Shown piece after piece: positions 12,394 through 25,380 of a DNA stretch of 37,500 bases. Both the position numbers and the translations under genes were made by a program. Below the pieces are notes generated by a model that was not told the origin of the DNA, searched no databases, and saw only the letters and a program-made list of their open reading frames with translations. Source of the DNA: Neocallimastix lanati (nom. inval.) (taxonomy: Eukaryota; Neocallimastigomycota; Neocallimastigomycetes; Neocallimastigales; Neocallimastigaceae); NCBI GenBank assembly GCA_016946835.1, contig JACVTC010000063.1, positions 417,501 through 455,000 of the forward strand, read 5' to 3'. How positions within the stretch are numbered: the first letter of the stretch is position 1; every line of letters begins with the position of its first letter.

Positions 12394-12585
<192 letters not shown>

Positions 12586-12857
12586 GTGGTTGTGGTTGTG
12601 GTTGTGGTGGCTATTACTTTTGTCTTTTTCTATTTTTTCCTTTTTATTTTTATTACTATTAAATTATATTATTACTATATTATTAAATTATACAGAATGA
12701 TTAATTAAAAATACAGAAAAAAAATTTTTTTTAATATATATTTATCTTTATTTTTTTATTTTCAATTTCTTTAAAATTATCTTTTTAATTTATTAATTTT
12801 TATATTTAAAAATTAGGTTTAATATAAAAAAATAAAATTACTATGATTATGATCATG

Positions 12858-12968
<111 letters not shown>

Positions 12969-13579
12969 TTAATATTATTATTAAATTTTAAATGAAAATG
13001 ATTTTAAATTTTTAAATTAATTTTTTTTAAAACTATTTTTTATTTCGATTAATTTATTATACTTTTCGATAAAAATTATATTTTATTTATCCGTTTTTTT
13101 TAATATAATAAAATATAAATAAATTTTTTTTTCTTCTTATTTTTTTTGGTACTAATTTTTTATTATGACTGGTAATTTTTTACTTCAACTGGAAAATTTT
13201 TTCTTTTTTTATGTATTATATATTCGAAAACTTTTTTTTTATTAAAATTAATACTATAACATAAATAAATAAATGTAAATATAAATATAAATATTTATAT
13301 ATATAGAAACCTTTTCTTTTTTTTTTATTGTCATTCAAATTTTTTCTTTTTTTATTTTTTTAATAATCAATAATTTTCATACAATAAGTATTATATATTG
13401 AAATATATTAAAACACATATATGTATATACAGATGTATATATTTTTAGTTTTTTATTTTTTTTTTATTACTTTTTTTTTTATAACTTAAAACCATAGATA
13501 AATATATTAGAAAAAAAATGAAATTAAAAATAATAATTAAAGTAAATTAACGAATAAAATAACCTTCAATATCAATTAT

Positions 13580-13582
<3 letters not shown>

Positions 13583-13630
<48 letters not shown>
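13583..13630. repeat. A48 homopolymer
   Basis: The longest single-base run I found in the window, placed just after block B of array unit 5; units 2, 3 and 4 carry shorter A runs at the same place (for example A24 at 9767-9790). Confidence 0.9.
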
Positions 13631-13632
<2 letters not shown>

Positions 13633-14119
13633 TTATTATTATTAATTATTATTATTATTATTATACAAACTTTTCATCATAATTATATATAAATTTTTAA
13701 TTATTATTAATTATTATGAAGATGACAAAGCCGGGTCTTTATTAACACAATTTTTTTTTAAAAAAAAAAAAAAAAAATATTATTTATTCATTTAAACTTT
13801 TATTATTTAAATTATTATTATAAATAATAATATAATCTTTTTTATTATTATTATTTGCTCATTTTAAAGTTTTATTAGTTTCAATTGTTATTAACAATAC
13901 TTATTATTATATAATCATTCAATTAATTATGGTTTATAATTTTAAGATTAAATATTTAATTATTTGTTTATTTACTTATTAATTAATTAATTATTTATTT
14001 ATTAATTATTTATTTATTTATTGAATGTTTTGTATAGATTATATACAAACTTTATTTTAATGTAACAATAAAACTTTATTATTATTTAATATTTATATCC
14101 ACTTTCACAAAAAAAAAAA

Positions 14120-14251
<132 letters not shown>

Positions 14252-14520
14252 TTATTATTAATATAAACTTTATTATCATTTATTATCATTTATTATATGT
14301 TTTCTTTTTAATATTATTCTTTTTATATTTATTCTTTTTATTCAATTTATTATAAAATGAATAATTAAAATTAAAAATACTTAAAATAAAATATACATTA
14401 AAATTTTAATTTATATTTATCTTTATTTTTATTTTAATATCTTTAGAATTATCTTTATTTTTATTTATTAATTTTTATTGTTAAAAACTAGGTTTAATAA
14501 AAAAATAATCATAATAATTA

Positions 14521-14582
14521 TTATGATTATGATTATGATTATGATTATGATTATGATTATGATTATGATTATGATTATTATG

Positions 14583-14656
<74 letters not shown>
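14521..14656. repeat. (GATTAT)n then (ATT)n microsatellite
   Basis: About nine GATTAT units (14524-14578) pass into an ATT tract, in the E-to-D interval of array unit 5. The equivalent intervals of units 2 and 4 begin with GATTATGATCATG and then ATT, so the hexamer expanded from a seed present in every unit. Confidence 0.85.
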
Positions 14657-14659
<3 letters not shown>

Positions 14660-14860
14660 ATAATTACTTTTTTTAATATATTTACTTTTCAATAAAAATT
14701 ATATATTAATTTATCCGTTTTTTAATATTTTTTTCTTCTTATTTTTTCTAGTACCATTTTTTATTTCTACTGGTAGTTTTTTATTTTTACTGGTAATACT
14801 TTTCTTTTTTTTATGTATTAAATATTCCAAAACTTTTTTTTATCATTATAGTCAGTACTA

Positions 14861-14983
14861 AAGCGAAAATAAAATTAAAAATAAAAAATAAAAAATAAAA
14901 AATATATATATATATATATGTATATGTATATTAAATAATATATAATACAGAAATTTATATAGATTTATCAAATTTTTCCAACG

Positions 14984-15028
<45 letters not shown>

Positions 15029-16257
15029 ACCCAATTTTGATTATAATGAATAATAACATACATATCTCTCTCTTTATATATATATATATTTTTTTTTATA
15101 TTTTTTATATTAATTATTTTTCCTTTTTTCTCTTTTTCTTTATATAAAAAATTATAAAATAAAAAAAAATAAAAATAAATAATAAAAAATAGTTAAAACA
15201 ATAAATTAATAATTTTATTATTATTGTTATCATTATTCGCATACTTATATTACTATTTATTATTTAATAGGATTCAAATTTTAAAGACTTTTCTCTTTTT
15301 TAAAATAAACTTTATTATAAGAAAAAAAAATGTTTTTTTTTTTTTTTTCTATATTGAGATTGGGATTGGTTTTTGTTGCTTTTTTAATGTCTATTTCTAT
15401 TTCTATTATTATTACCATTTTTATTTTTATTTCTATTACCATTAATATATATATATATATTTTATTTTTATTTCTCTTTTCTTAAAAAAAAAAATTTTTT
15501 TTTCTTTTTTTATTATTTTTAATTTTTAGTTTTAGTTATGGTTCTTCCTTTCAACCCACTTAATGTCTTATTATTATGATTATGATTATTATGATTATGA
15601 TGATTATGTAGCTTTTGCTTTTCCTTTTCCTTTATATACATATATTTATATATTTTTTATTTTATCTTATATAAATTACTTTTTCTTATATATATTATTT
15701 TATATTCTATATATTATTTAAATTAATTAAAATAATAAAATATTTTTAAAAAAAAAAAACAAACGAGGAACGCCAATATTTGTTTTATCAATTTTTGTTT
15801 ATATTTTTTAATAGGTAGTTGGTTAGATATTTATTAATAAATATTATAAATCAATACTAAATTCATAAATAATAAAGAAATATTATGAAATAATAATAAC
15901 TAATCAATATTAATTAAATAATAAATAATTAAATAATAAATAATAAATAATAAATAATAAATAATAAATAGTACATAGTTAATAATTAATAATAATTAAG
16001 TAATAAAAAGAAATTTTAATTTTTAACAAATAAAGTAATAATTAAAATTAAACTTTTATTTTTTTTTTTTTTTTTTCTTATTTTTCCTCCCCTTTTTTTA
16101 CTTAAAATGGTTTTTAATTTTTTTTTTTTTTTTGAATAATAATAAAATAACAATAAGAATAAAATGAAAAATAAATAAATAAATAAATAATAATTAATAA
16201 TACCATTTATAAAAACTTCATCCATCACTCTTAAATTAATTTTTTTTTTTATTTTAT
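14861..16257. other. Low-complexity intergenic DNA
   Basis: A/T homopolymers, (TA)n and TAA-type microsatellites. A slightly richer stretch at 15519-15641 contains a small open frame listed separately, and AAACGAGGAACGCC lies at about 15761-15774. No other gene-like signal. Confidence 0.5.
15519..15641 (-). CDS. Possible 40-codon His/Asn-rich reading frame or exon
   Basis: From an ATG at 15641 to TAA at 15519 the minus strand encodes 40 residues: a Lys/Glu start (KEKEKQK), a His/Asn tract, and an ordinary-looking tail (KTLSGLKGRTITKTKN). The tail is less A/T-biased than its surroundings, which is why the frame was noticed. The sequence upstream on the same strand is low complexity and no splice partner was found. 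It may be the last exon of a decayed gene or chance. No family recognised. Confidence 0.2.
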   Translation of the reverse strand: MYIKEKEKQKLHNHHNHNNHNHNNKTLSGLKGRTITKTKN

Positions 16258-16440
16258 TTATTTTTTTTTATGTATATACAGTTTTATAAAATTGAATGGA
16301 ATTGAATTGAAATGTGTTGTATGGCCTTCATAGTTCATGCTCATTTTAAAATTCCATTCATACTTTATGCCCACTAAAATTGTATTCATAGCTTATGACA
16401 TTTTAGCATATGAAATATCATATTAATGTAAGTTTAAGTA
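16258..16440 (-). repeat. Degenerate 28-30 bp repeat with a 43-codon open frame
   Basis: On the minus strand a unit starting TATGAA(T/G) recurs three times between 16389 and 16329, about 28-30 bp apart, with a more diverged copy before it. The stretch is richer in G+C than its flanks. An ATG at 16389 opens 43 codons (begins MNTILVGIKYEWNF) to a TAA at 16258. The repeats are not multiples of a shared codon frame and no family is recognised, so it is described as a repeat rather than a gene. Confidence 0.4.
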
Positions 16441-17143
16441 AAGTCTTTGAAAAAAAAAAAAAAAAAAAAAATTATTATTAATATTAATAATTATTATTAA
16501 TATTATTTCATATGATAATATATATATTGTTATTTTTTATTTTTATATTTTCTTTCTCTCCTTCTTATAAATAAATAAAATGTTTTTTTTTTTTTAATCA
16601 TTGAATAATTCTTCAATAATTTAAAATAAATAAGTATCTTTATATATGCAGAAATATCTATATAAAGATAAAAAGATAGTTATAAAGATAGATAGTTATA
16701 AAGATAGTTATATAAATACTTTAAAGTTTCAAACTTTATATATATAAGTATAATGAATATATATTTTTTTTCTTTTATTTCTTTAAATATATACTTTTTC
16801 TTTTTTATTTTATTTTATTTTATTTTATTCAATCTGTACTTTATATTCATTTTCTACTATTTATTTTATTTTATTTTATTTATTACATTTTTACTCTCTC
16901 ATATTTTATTTTTATATATTTTATATTTTTACTTAATTTTTTTAATTTTATTTTATTTAATTTTTTTTTTTTTTTTTGGTTTTAAATTAAATTTTTTTCA
17001 TTTAAAAATTTTATTAAATTTGTGACATTTTTTTATTTTAATCTTAATTTCTTTTTATTCCTTTTATTTATATTTAATTCTTATATTTTTTTACTTTCTA
17101 TATAATTTTATTTATTTATTTTATTTATTTTATTTATTTATCT

Positions 17144-17176
<33 letters not shown>

Positions 17177-17671
17177 TCTAATTATTTATCTAATTATTTA
17201 ATTATTCATTTATTTATTTATTTATTTATTTATTTTAACCTTAATTTTTTTTTTCCTTAATATATTTATATAAATATTTTTTACTTTCTATAATATTTAT
17301 TTATTTTTATTTACTTATTTATTTTATTTTAACCTTAATTTTTTTTGTTCCTTTTTTTTTTTTTTTTTTTTATTTTTTATTCTCAATTGATATCATATAT
17401 TTGGATTTTATTCTATTATTTATAAACTATTTATTTATTTATTATTTACTTATAATTAATTATAAGCATCTATTTATGATTTACTATTTAGTATAAAAAC
17501 AATCTTATTTTATTTATTATTTATTATTTATTATTTATTTATTATTTTTTTAGAAACCTATTTAAAATCAATAATTTTAAATAAAAAAAAAAATTTATTT
17601 TTAATCTTATTTTATATATAGTCTAATTTTAATCTTTCATCATGAATTTTAAGAAAAAAATTTTTTTTTTT
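16441..17671. other. Low-complexity intergenic DNA, TTTA/TATT repeats
   Basis: A21 at about 16450-16470, GATAGTTATAAA-type short repeats at about 16670-16715, TTTTA repeats (16800-16880) and (TTTA)n tracts at 17100-17235. No gene seen. Confidence 0.6.
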
Positions 17672-17793
17672 TAGACTAAGATTAAGGGGACAATAGAGCC
17701 TCCAGTCTCTTTCTTAAACGTATCAGACCCTCATTGGATTCTTTGCCATACCGTTTCTGCATGGAAGCGGAACCTCTCTCTAAGAAAGATTTA
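17672..17793. other. GC-richer island with inverted repeats; RNA or exon relic, identity unknown
   Basis: About 100 bp at roughly 46% G+C by hand count. An outer inverted repeat TCTTTCTTA (17708-17716) pairs with TAAGAAAGA (17781-17789); an inner hairpin CCGTTTC (17751-17757) pairs with GAAGCGG (17764-17770) through one U-G wobble on the plus strand, which would be an A-C mismatch on the minus strand, favouring a plus-strand RNA. Alternatively both strands are open: minus encodes MQKRYGKESNEGLIRLRKRL and six more residues from 17762 to a stop at 17682, and plus is open for about 36 codons. T14-AG just before 17675 resembles a 3' splice site for a plus-strand exon. None of these reads as a known family. 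Confidence 0.4.
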
Positions 17794-17999
17794 AGAAAAT
17801 AAAATTAAATAAGAAAAAAGTTAAAAAATATGGAAATACATATACATATAAATACATTAAATATATTGTATACATTAAAAGTTAAAAATATATGAAAATC
17901 TTATACTATAGAAACATTCCATGCAATAAAATAAAATAAAATAAAATTTTATAATAATATATATGCATTTAAAAAAACATAGTAGTAATAGTAATAAAT
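17794..17999. other. AT-rich spacer, nothing seen
   Basis: A/T-only spacer with a short AAAAT repeat at about 17928-17946. Confidence 0.4.
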
Positions 18000-18470
18000 A
18001 TAAATAATTAAATAATTAAATAATAAATAATAAATAATAAATAATTAAATAATAAATAATAAATAATAAATAATTAAATAATAAATAATATATATTAATA
18101 AATATAATAAATAATAAATAATAAAAAGTGTAATCATTAATAAATAATAAATAATAAATAGTATATAATAATAAAAGAGTACTTTTTAATAAATAAATAA
18201 TAAATAATGGAATAATAATAAAAGAGTATTTATTAATAAATAATAAATAATAAATAATAAATAATAAATAATAAAAAAGAGTATTTATTAATAAATAATA
18301 AATAATAAATAATAAATAATAAATAATAAATAATAAAAGAGTATTTATTAATAAATAATAAATAATAAATAATAAATAATAAAAAAGAGTATTTATTAAT
18401 AAATAATAAATAATAAATAATAAAAAAGAGTATTTATTAATAAATAATAAATAATAATAAATAAATGAAT
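18000..18470. repeat. Minisatellite of TAA tracts punctuated by AAAAGAGTATTTATTA
   Basis: The block AAAAGAGTA(T/C)TTATTAATAAATAA recurs about six times between 18172 and 18440, separated by (ATAAATA) tracts of variable length, giving a period of about 45-65 bp. Open frames across it are low-complexity by-products. Confidence 0.8.
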
Positions 18471-18771
18471 AAATAAAATTTTTTAAATTTAATATCTTTA
18501 TTTGATCCATTACATTAGATTAAACTTTAAAAACTTTAAATACAAATAATCCTTCCTAATGAAACAAAAACAAAAAAAAAAAAATAATTATGAATTTTAA
18601 TTTCATATTATTTTAATATTTATATCTACACATACGTAAAAAGAAGAAAATAAAAAAAAAATAATTAAAAAAATAATAATTTTTATTCTTATTTTTATAA
18701 AGTAACTCCGGAAAAATAATATAATATAAAAATATATATAAAAAAAAAAAATTCAACTAAAAAATCAAAAA

Positions 18772-18805
<34 letters not shown>

Positions 18806-19991
18806 AAAATATAAAATTTAAAACTTAATTATAAATATAAAATAAAGATATAAAATAAAGATATAACCAAAAATAAATAAATATATAAATAAAATAAATT
18901 TTATAAAAGTATATTAAAGAATATATTTTTCTTCTTGATGTTAATTCTTTTTTAATAAATTGAAAAAAAAAAAAAAAATTATAGTGATAATAAAAAAAAT
19001 GTAAAGATAAAGAAATATTAAAAGTTAACATTAATTTAATAAAATTCTATGTTTTTTTTTTTTTTTTTTTTGCTCTGAAGTAAATGTTAAATATTTATTT
19101 TTAATTTTTTTCACTTTCAAATCTTGCAATAATAATATAAAATAGTTTATTGTTTATATTTATGCATATATAGAAAATTTTGTTTGATTTTAATAATAGT
19201 CTAGAGACATTTATTGATGATTTAAACATAAATAATAATAGATAATTAATAGTTTTATTCATATATTGAATAATGTGTATATATAGTGATTTGAATGAGA
19301 AAAAAAATTATACATAGCTATATAAATATATATAGATGTATATATATTATATAAAATTTAATATAAATTTTTTTTTTTACGGAAAAACCTTTTTTTTATA
19401 GATATATATATTAATTTTTTAATTGACAGGTTATTTAATTATAATAATCATTATTAAAGCATTTATATTCTATATTTTTATTTATATTTATATAATATAA
19501 AAAATATACAATAGATAATAATAGATAGATAAATAATTGAATTGATAGATAGGTTGAATAAGTAGATAAATAATAAACTGATTAAATACATAAAAATAGA
19601 TATGGATAATCAATGAAATTGAAATATAATTTTAAAAAAAAAAAAAAAAAAGTAGTAATTTTAAACCTATTTTATATAAAACTATTTTTTATATTTATAT
19701 TAGATATATATATATTTTAATATTGACATTTTTTTATATTTAATATTTTTTGTAATTAATACTTTTTATATATTTATTTTTTTTTGTAATTAATACTTTT
19801 TATATATTTATTTTTTTTATATTTTATTATATTTAGAATTTGACAAATAAAATAAAATATTTTTTTTCTTTACCTTTATCGTGTTGAATCATTCTATAAT
19901 ACTTAAAATGCTTATAAAAAAAATTAAAATAAGATATTTTAAAAAAAAAAAAGAGTAAAAATATCATCATCTTATAAGAGAATACCATAAA

Positions 19992-20030
<39 letters not shown>

Positions 20031-20136
20031 CACTTTTACTAGCAACATATTGGAATAATAATACTTTAAATAGTATTTAATTCTTCATTTATTATTATCA
20101 GTTATTTATTATTTATTATTCGATTATTTATTATTC

Positions 20137-20167
<31 letters not shown>

Positions 20168-21211
20168 ATTTATTTATTATTCAATTATTTATTATTCATT
20201 ATTTATTATTCATTATTTATTATTCATTATTTATTATTCATTATTTATTATTCAATTATTTATTATATTATTCAATTATTTATTATTTATTATTATTTAA
20301 TTATTTTATTATTTATTATTTATTATTTATTTATTTATTATTTATTATTTATTATTTATCCTATCATTACCATTTTAATATGAAAATATTTAATTTTCCT
20401 TTTAATTAATTAAAAAGTCAGGTATTTTATATTTTTTTTTTCTTAAACTTTATTTTATTTTATATAAGGAAAATTTAGGTTAAGGTTATTTTAACCTTTT
20501 TTTTAAAAAAAAAGTCATCAAAACTTAAAAAAATATTTAACATCCGTTATGAATGCCACTTTTTTTTTATATATATAATAATATTATTAATAATAATACA
20601 AATTAAATTTTAAAATGAAAATAAAATTTTTTTTTTTTTGTTATTCTTTTTATAGAGTATCTGTAATAACATTTACATCATATATTAATTATTTTTATAT
20701 AATTTGTATTTTTTTAATTTTTTTTTTTTCATTTTATTTTATTTTTAATTTTTAATCTTTAATAATCTTTAATCTTTAATTTTAATAATTAGTTGATGTT
20801 TATATCATTTGACAATCATTTTAAATTTTTTATTCAAATTTTTTACTTTATTCAAGTTTTAATTTTATTTTAAATTTATGGCAAAAATATATATATATCA
20901 ATGTTAATTTAAAACTATCTTATTGAGTGGAATAAACAGTACATAAAATATAATAGACTTAAATAATAAAAAGAAATAAGAATAAGAATAAAAAATGAAA
21001 GTAAAAGAGATAAGAATAAGAATAAGTAATAAAAGAAAAAGAAATAAAAAATCAGAAATAAAAAAAAAATTACAGAAAGAAAGGAAATTTATAATTTAAA
21101 ATTATTAAATTAAATGTTAAAAAGTTTAAATTAAATTGAAAAATAAAAAAAATTTTTAAATTTTATTTCAATTTATTTTATATTATTATTATTATTATTT
21201 TTATTTTATTT

Positions 21212-21245
<34 letters not shown>

Positions 21246-21579
21246 ATACAATAAATAAAACTAAATATAAAAATAAAATAAACAAAAAAGATTATTTCGA
21301 TGCTTTTAATGCTTTTGATTTTATTTTATTTTATTTTATTTTTTTTTTAATTTTATTACTTTAAATAAATGTAAAATTAAAAAATAAAAAGTAGATTCTG
21401 AATGAAGCTAAAAAAAAAAAAAAAAAAGGAAAAAAAGAAAAAAAAGATATTTGTATATTTCTGTTTTATTAGTGTTATTACTGTTTTAAATCAATTATCA
21501 TAATTCCCGTGAATTAAATAAAGCTTATTATTTTTTATCTTTTTTTTTTTTTAATATTATTCATTTCTATTCATTTGGA

Positions 21580-21621
<42 letters not shown>

Positions 21622-23767
21622 TTTAATAATATTCACTATTATATAAATATAGGTACATAAGCATATGAATATGAAGAATAATAATGAAATATTATTCATT
21701 ATTATTTTTATATATTCCACAGAAATGCAATTAAGGAATGGTATGCTTCATCTCTTTTTATTGATTGAGCAATCCACGATCTTAAACTTTAACAGATTAC
21801 AGTTTAAAAAAAAAAAAAAAAAAAAAAGAAAAAAGACAATTACTGTTAATAAATGTTAACCTAATTAATTAATAAATATTAAATTAACTTTAATTAACTT
21901 TAAATATAAATGCTAATCCTTTTTTATATTCATTAATACTAACCCTTTTTTATATTCATTAAAAAAATAAAGTAAAAAAAATAGTTTTATTTTAAACTTT
22001 ATTTATTTATTTTTATATTGTTTATATATTTATTTATATATATAAACTAACTAAATAAATAATATAAAAATAAATAAATTTAAAAAAAAAAAGTTTTCTC
22101 TCAAAGTTTAAAAGGAATATAAAAATTAAAAATAGTCAACCGTACAAATAAATAAAATTATTTTATTATATATTTATTATTTATATTATGTATATACATA
22201 TAAAATAATTTATATTTTAATACTTTTAAATATATATAATTATTTTATATTTATATATTACATATATTATTTATGTTATAATATAAATAAATACTCCATA
22301 TTAAAATACTTTTATCCATTTACTATTTATACAAATGTAATGTATATTTATTGAACAATGTAGTTATATATTCATTCATATATTTTATATATATATATAC
22401 ATACATATACATTATTGCTATGTTATTTATATTTATTTATATATATACATTATTTCTGTACATATTTACTATCAATATACATACATTATTATTGATATAT
22501 ATTATTTAATAGCAATGTTCATCTATAATAAAAGAAATTTATGAATAAAAAGTTATCTTATATCAGAATTTAATGTAATATATGGTAAAACTACACAATC
22601 TTCCTTAAAATTAAAAGTTAAATTAAAAAAAAAAGCTTCATCGAGAATTTAAATTAATTTCTATTAAATAATACAATATATTATAGATATTGTAAATTAT
22701 ATAGTCGACAACTGAAGAATTCCTGCTTAAGGTTAAAATCATTTAAATTAATATAAATAGTACAATATACAATAATATATAGTATTATATTTAAAATATA
22801 AAATATATTATATTTATATATATTGTATCATATATTAATTTCTTATAGAAGATCTTATTTTAATTATATTCAAAAATTTCTATTTTAATATATCAACAAA
22901 GAAGAAAAAAATTTTTTTTTCTAATATTTTAATTTATTTTCATTTTCATTTTTGTTTGTTATCTTGATTTTTATTGGTTAAAAATCAAAGTGGGAATTTC
23001 CTAAAAAAACTATATTAATTAAAATAATTATATTAAAAATTTAATAACTTTGATTTCTAAATTTGGTAATATTAAAAAAATAATAAACATAAAATTTTAT
23101 TTTTATTTTATTTTATTTTTTTTTTGATTAGATTGACATTTTATAAAAAAAAATAAAAAGCTTTTTTATATATATAAATTTCTGTATCTTAACTTTTTTT
23201 TGGCTTTATGAACAGGGAGGAAATGGAAAAAAAAAGCATTTTTTACATCATTTGAATATAAAATAAAAATGTATATTTGTATATATTATAAGATATTATT
23301 AATTTTAGTCATTATTTATAATTAATCTTGTAACATATAGTTCTTCTTATCATTACTACTTAATCTTACATAGACAAGAATTAATGTGTAATTAATATTA
23401 TATTTAATATTAATTACCTAACCTTTTTAAAATTTTTAAAAAATTCAATATTTCTATATATTAATATATATAATATAAAATACTATTTACATACATGGAA
23501 TTGTTATAATAAAAAATAAAATATAATATAATAAAAAATAATTTCTTATTTAATATAAGAATTTATCTATTCTTTGTGGTAAACCCAAAATGAAAAATTA
23601 CCCATGGAACTTTTTATATTAATTACTTCATTTCAATAGAAATGCTTCACATATTCATTTATATACTAATATACAACCACTCTTTTTAAGCCTTTTTATT
23701 CCATTCTATAGAATCATATTTAATTTATTATTTATTAGACTTTGTTGTACATTAATTTATTGTTCAT
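18471..23767. other. 5.3 kb low-complexity intergenic DNA, no supported gene
   Basis: Homopolymers (A22 near 18780, A30 near 20000-20029, T28 near 21217, A34 near 21584), a 34-bp direct duplication (TGTAATTAATACTTTTTATA and onward, at 19751 and 19785), a TTATTCATTA-type repeat field (20080-20360), a 26-bp duplication at about 21911-21960, and a 10-bp hairpin TTGATTTTTA/TAAAAATCAA at about 22964-22988. A richer patch at 21715-21805 (includes GGAATGGTATGCTTCATC) has an interrupted frame reading HRNAIKEWYASSLFID and may be a decayed transposon fragment, unproven. Another small richer patch lies at about 23202-23226. Confidence 0.5.
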
Positions 23768-24045
23768 TTATTATCATTCAATAATTAATATAAATTTATT
23801 CATTCATTCATTTATTATTGTTTAATGATTAATATAAATTTATTTATTTATTCATTTATTATTGTTTAATAATTAATATAAATTTATTCATATATTCATT
23901 TATTATTGTTTAATGATTAATATACATTTATTTATTTATTCATTTATTATTGTTCAATAATTAATATATATGTATTTATTTATTTATTCATTTACTATTG
24001 TTCAATGATTGATATATATTTATTTATTTATTCATTTATTATTGT
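23768..24045. repeat. Minisatellite, about 45-bp unit, six copies
   Basis: The segment ATTGTT(T/C)AAT(A/G)ATTAATATA followed by TTTATT repeats and CATTTATT recurs with a spacing of about 43-47 bp; anchors lie near 23785, 23828, 23873, 23917, 23960 and 24007. Confidence 0.85.
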
Positions 24046-24302
24046 TTTATTAGTATTTATTATTTATACAAAAGTGTATTAAAAAATATATATCTTTGAT
24101 TAAGAAAATAATAATTTTCCTTAGGAATAACAATAACATTCATTTTTATCATTTTGCAATTGTGTTTTACATTATTAAATACATTATAATTAGAATAAAA
24201 TTAAATTATATTTGTTTAATATTTGTACTATTTGAATATATGGAATTATTGAATAAATTTATATTATATATTCAAATATATTATTAAGCAATTTAAATAA
24301 TT

Positions 24303-24374
24303 AAAGTATTTATGAAAATCATTATTATATTATATAATATATTATGTATAAATAATGATTTTCATAAATACTTT
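24303..24374. repeat. Perfect 24-bp foldback (hairpin) element
   Basis: 24303-24326 (begins AAAGTATTTATGAAAATC) is exactly the reverse complement of 24351-24374, with a 24-base loop of A/T. The arms are mixed sequence, not a simple repeat, so chance is unlikely. It could be a small foldback (MITE-like) element, a transcribed hairpin or a cruciform site. No target-site duplication is obvious. Confidence 0.85.
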
Positions 24375-24510
24375 TATATATATTTTTTATAAATGTCATA
24401 TATATTTTATATACATTATATTTATACTATATGTATTACATATATTTTATATTTATATTTTATTAATGTTAAGCATTTATTATATATATTGGATATATTT
24501 TATGTATATT

Positions 24511-24586
24511 ATCTATTGATGATGTGGGATCAATATTAACTAATTTTTTTTTAATATACATCATGACCAATATATTATCAATAGAT
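24511..24586. repeat. Nested inverted repeat, 10-bp arms
   Basis: ATCTATTGAT (24511-24520) pairs with ATCAATAGAT (24577-24586), and just inside GATGATGT-like sequence (24518-24525) pairs partly with ACATCAT (24559-24565). The interior contains a T10 tract. A second foldback only 137 bp after the one at 24303. Confidence 0.65.
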
Positions 24587-25347
24587 GTAAAGCCCATAGA
24601 TTAATATAGAGTGGAATTCCTCTAAAATGGAAATACCATAAATAAAGTAGTACAAAACTTTAAAACAAAGCATGAAATGATAGTATTTAAAGTTTTTTAA
24701 ACACAATGTCAAATAAAATTTAAAATAATATAAAATTATAATAATATAAAATTAAAATAATATAGAATTTAAAATAATATAAAATAAAATTATATATAAT
24801 TAATAAAATGAAAAAAATAAAATAAAATAAAAAAATTTAAATTGAATATATTAATCAAATAGTATTCTTTATATACTGAAGAGTTCCTCATTGAACAGAA
24901 GGCTTTTATGGTATGAAAACTTTAATTTTTATTATTAATTAAACTTTTTATTTTTGAATTTGAATTCTTTTAATTATATATAATCAAAATAATTTTTTTT
25001 TTTTATATAAATTCATTTTGTTTTTCCTTTTTTTTTTTTTATTTCAAAAAAAAGTCTTATTTTGTTATAATTTTTTGATTTTTATAATTATATAATTATT
25101 TTTTATTATTTTGATTTGAAAGTTTTTAATTGTATAATATTTAAAAGTTTTATATATATATATATATATAAAATTAGAAAGAATAAATTTATTACTTACA
25201 TATATATATGCAATTCTTATCTTTACAATTTTAAAATTCCTTTTTTTTTTTTTATTATTATTATTTTAATTTATTATATTTTTGTATAAAGAGTAGATTC
25301 TACATCAATAATATAGTTTTAAATTATAAATATAAATTTAGATTTTA

Positions 25348-25380
<33 letters not shown>

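Noticed and set aside
18016-18510. 164-codon minus-strand frame
   Set aside because: It reads through the TAA minisatellite; repetitive YYLLFI translation with no conserved features.
19833-20048. 71-codon minus-strand frame, with RMIQHDKG before a GTAAAG
   Set aside because: Mostly Phe/Lys from homopolymers; the short normal stretch is too little to support an exon.
21665-21859. 64-codon plus-strand frame
   Set aside because: It is A/T-rich, ends in poly-Lys from an A run and has no family match; only a weak transposon-relic reading in another frame is noted.
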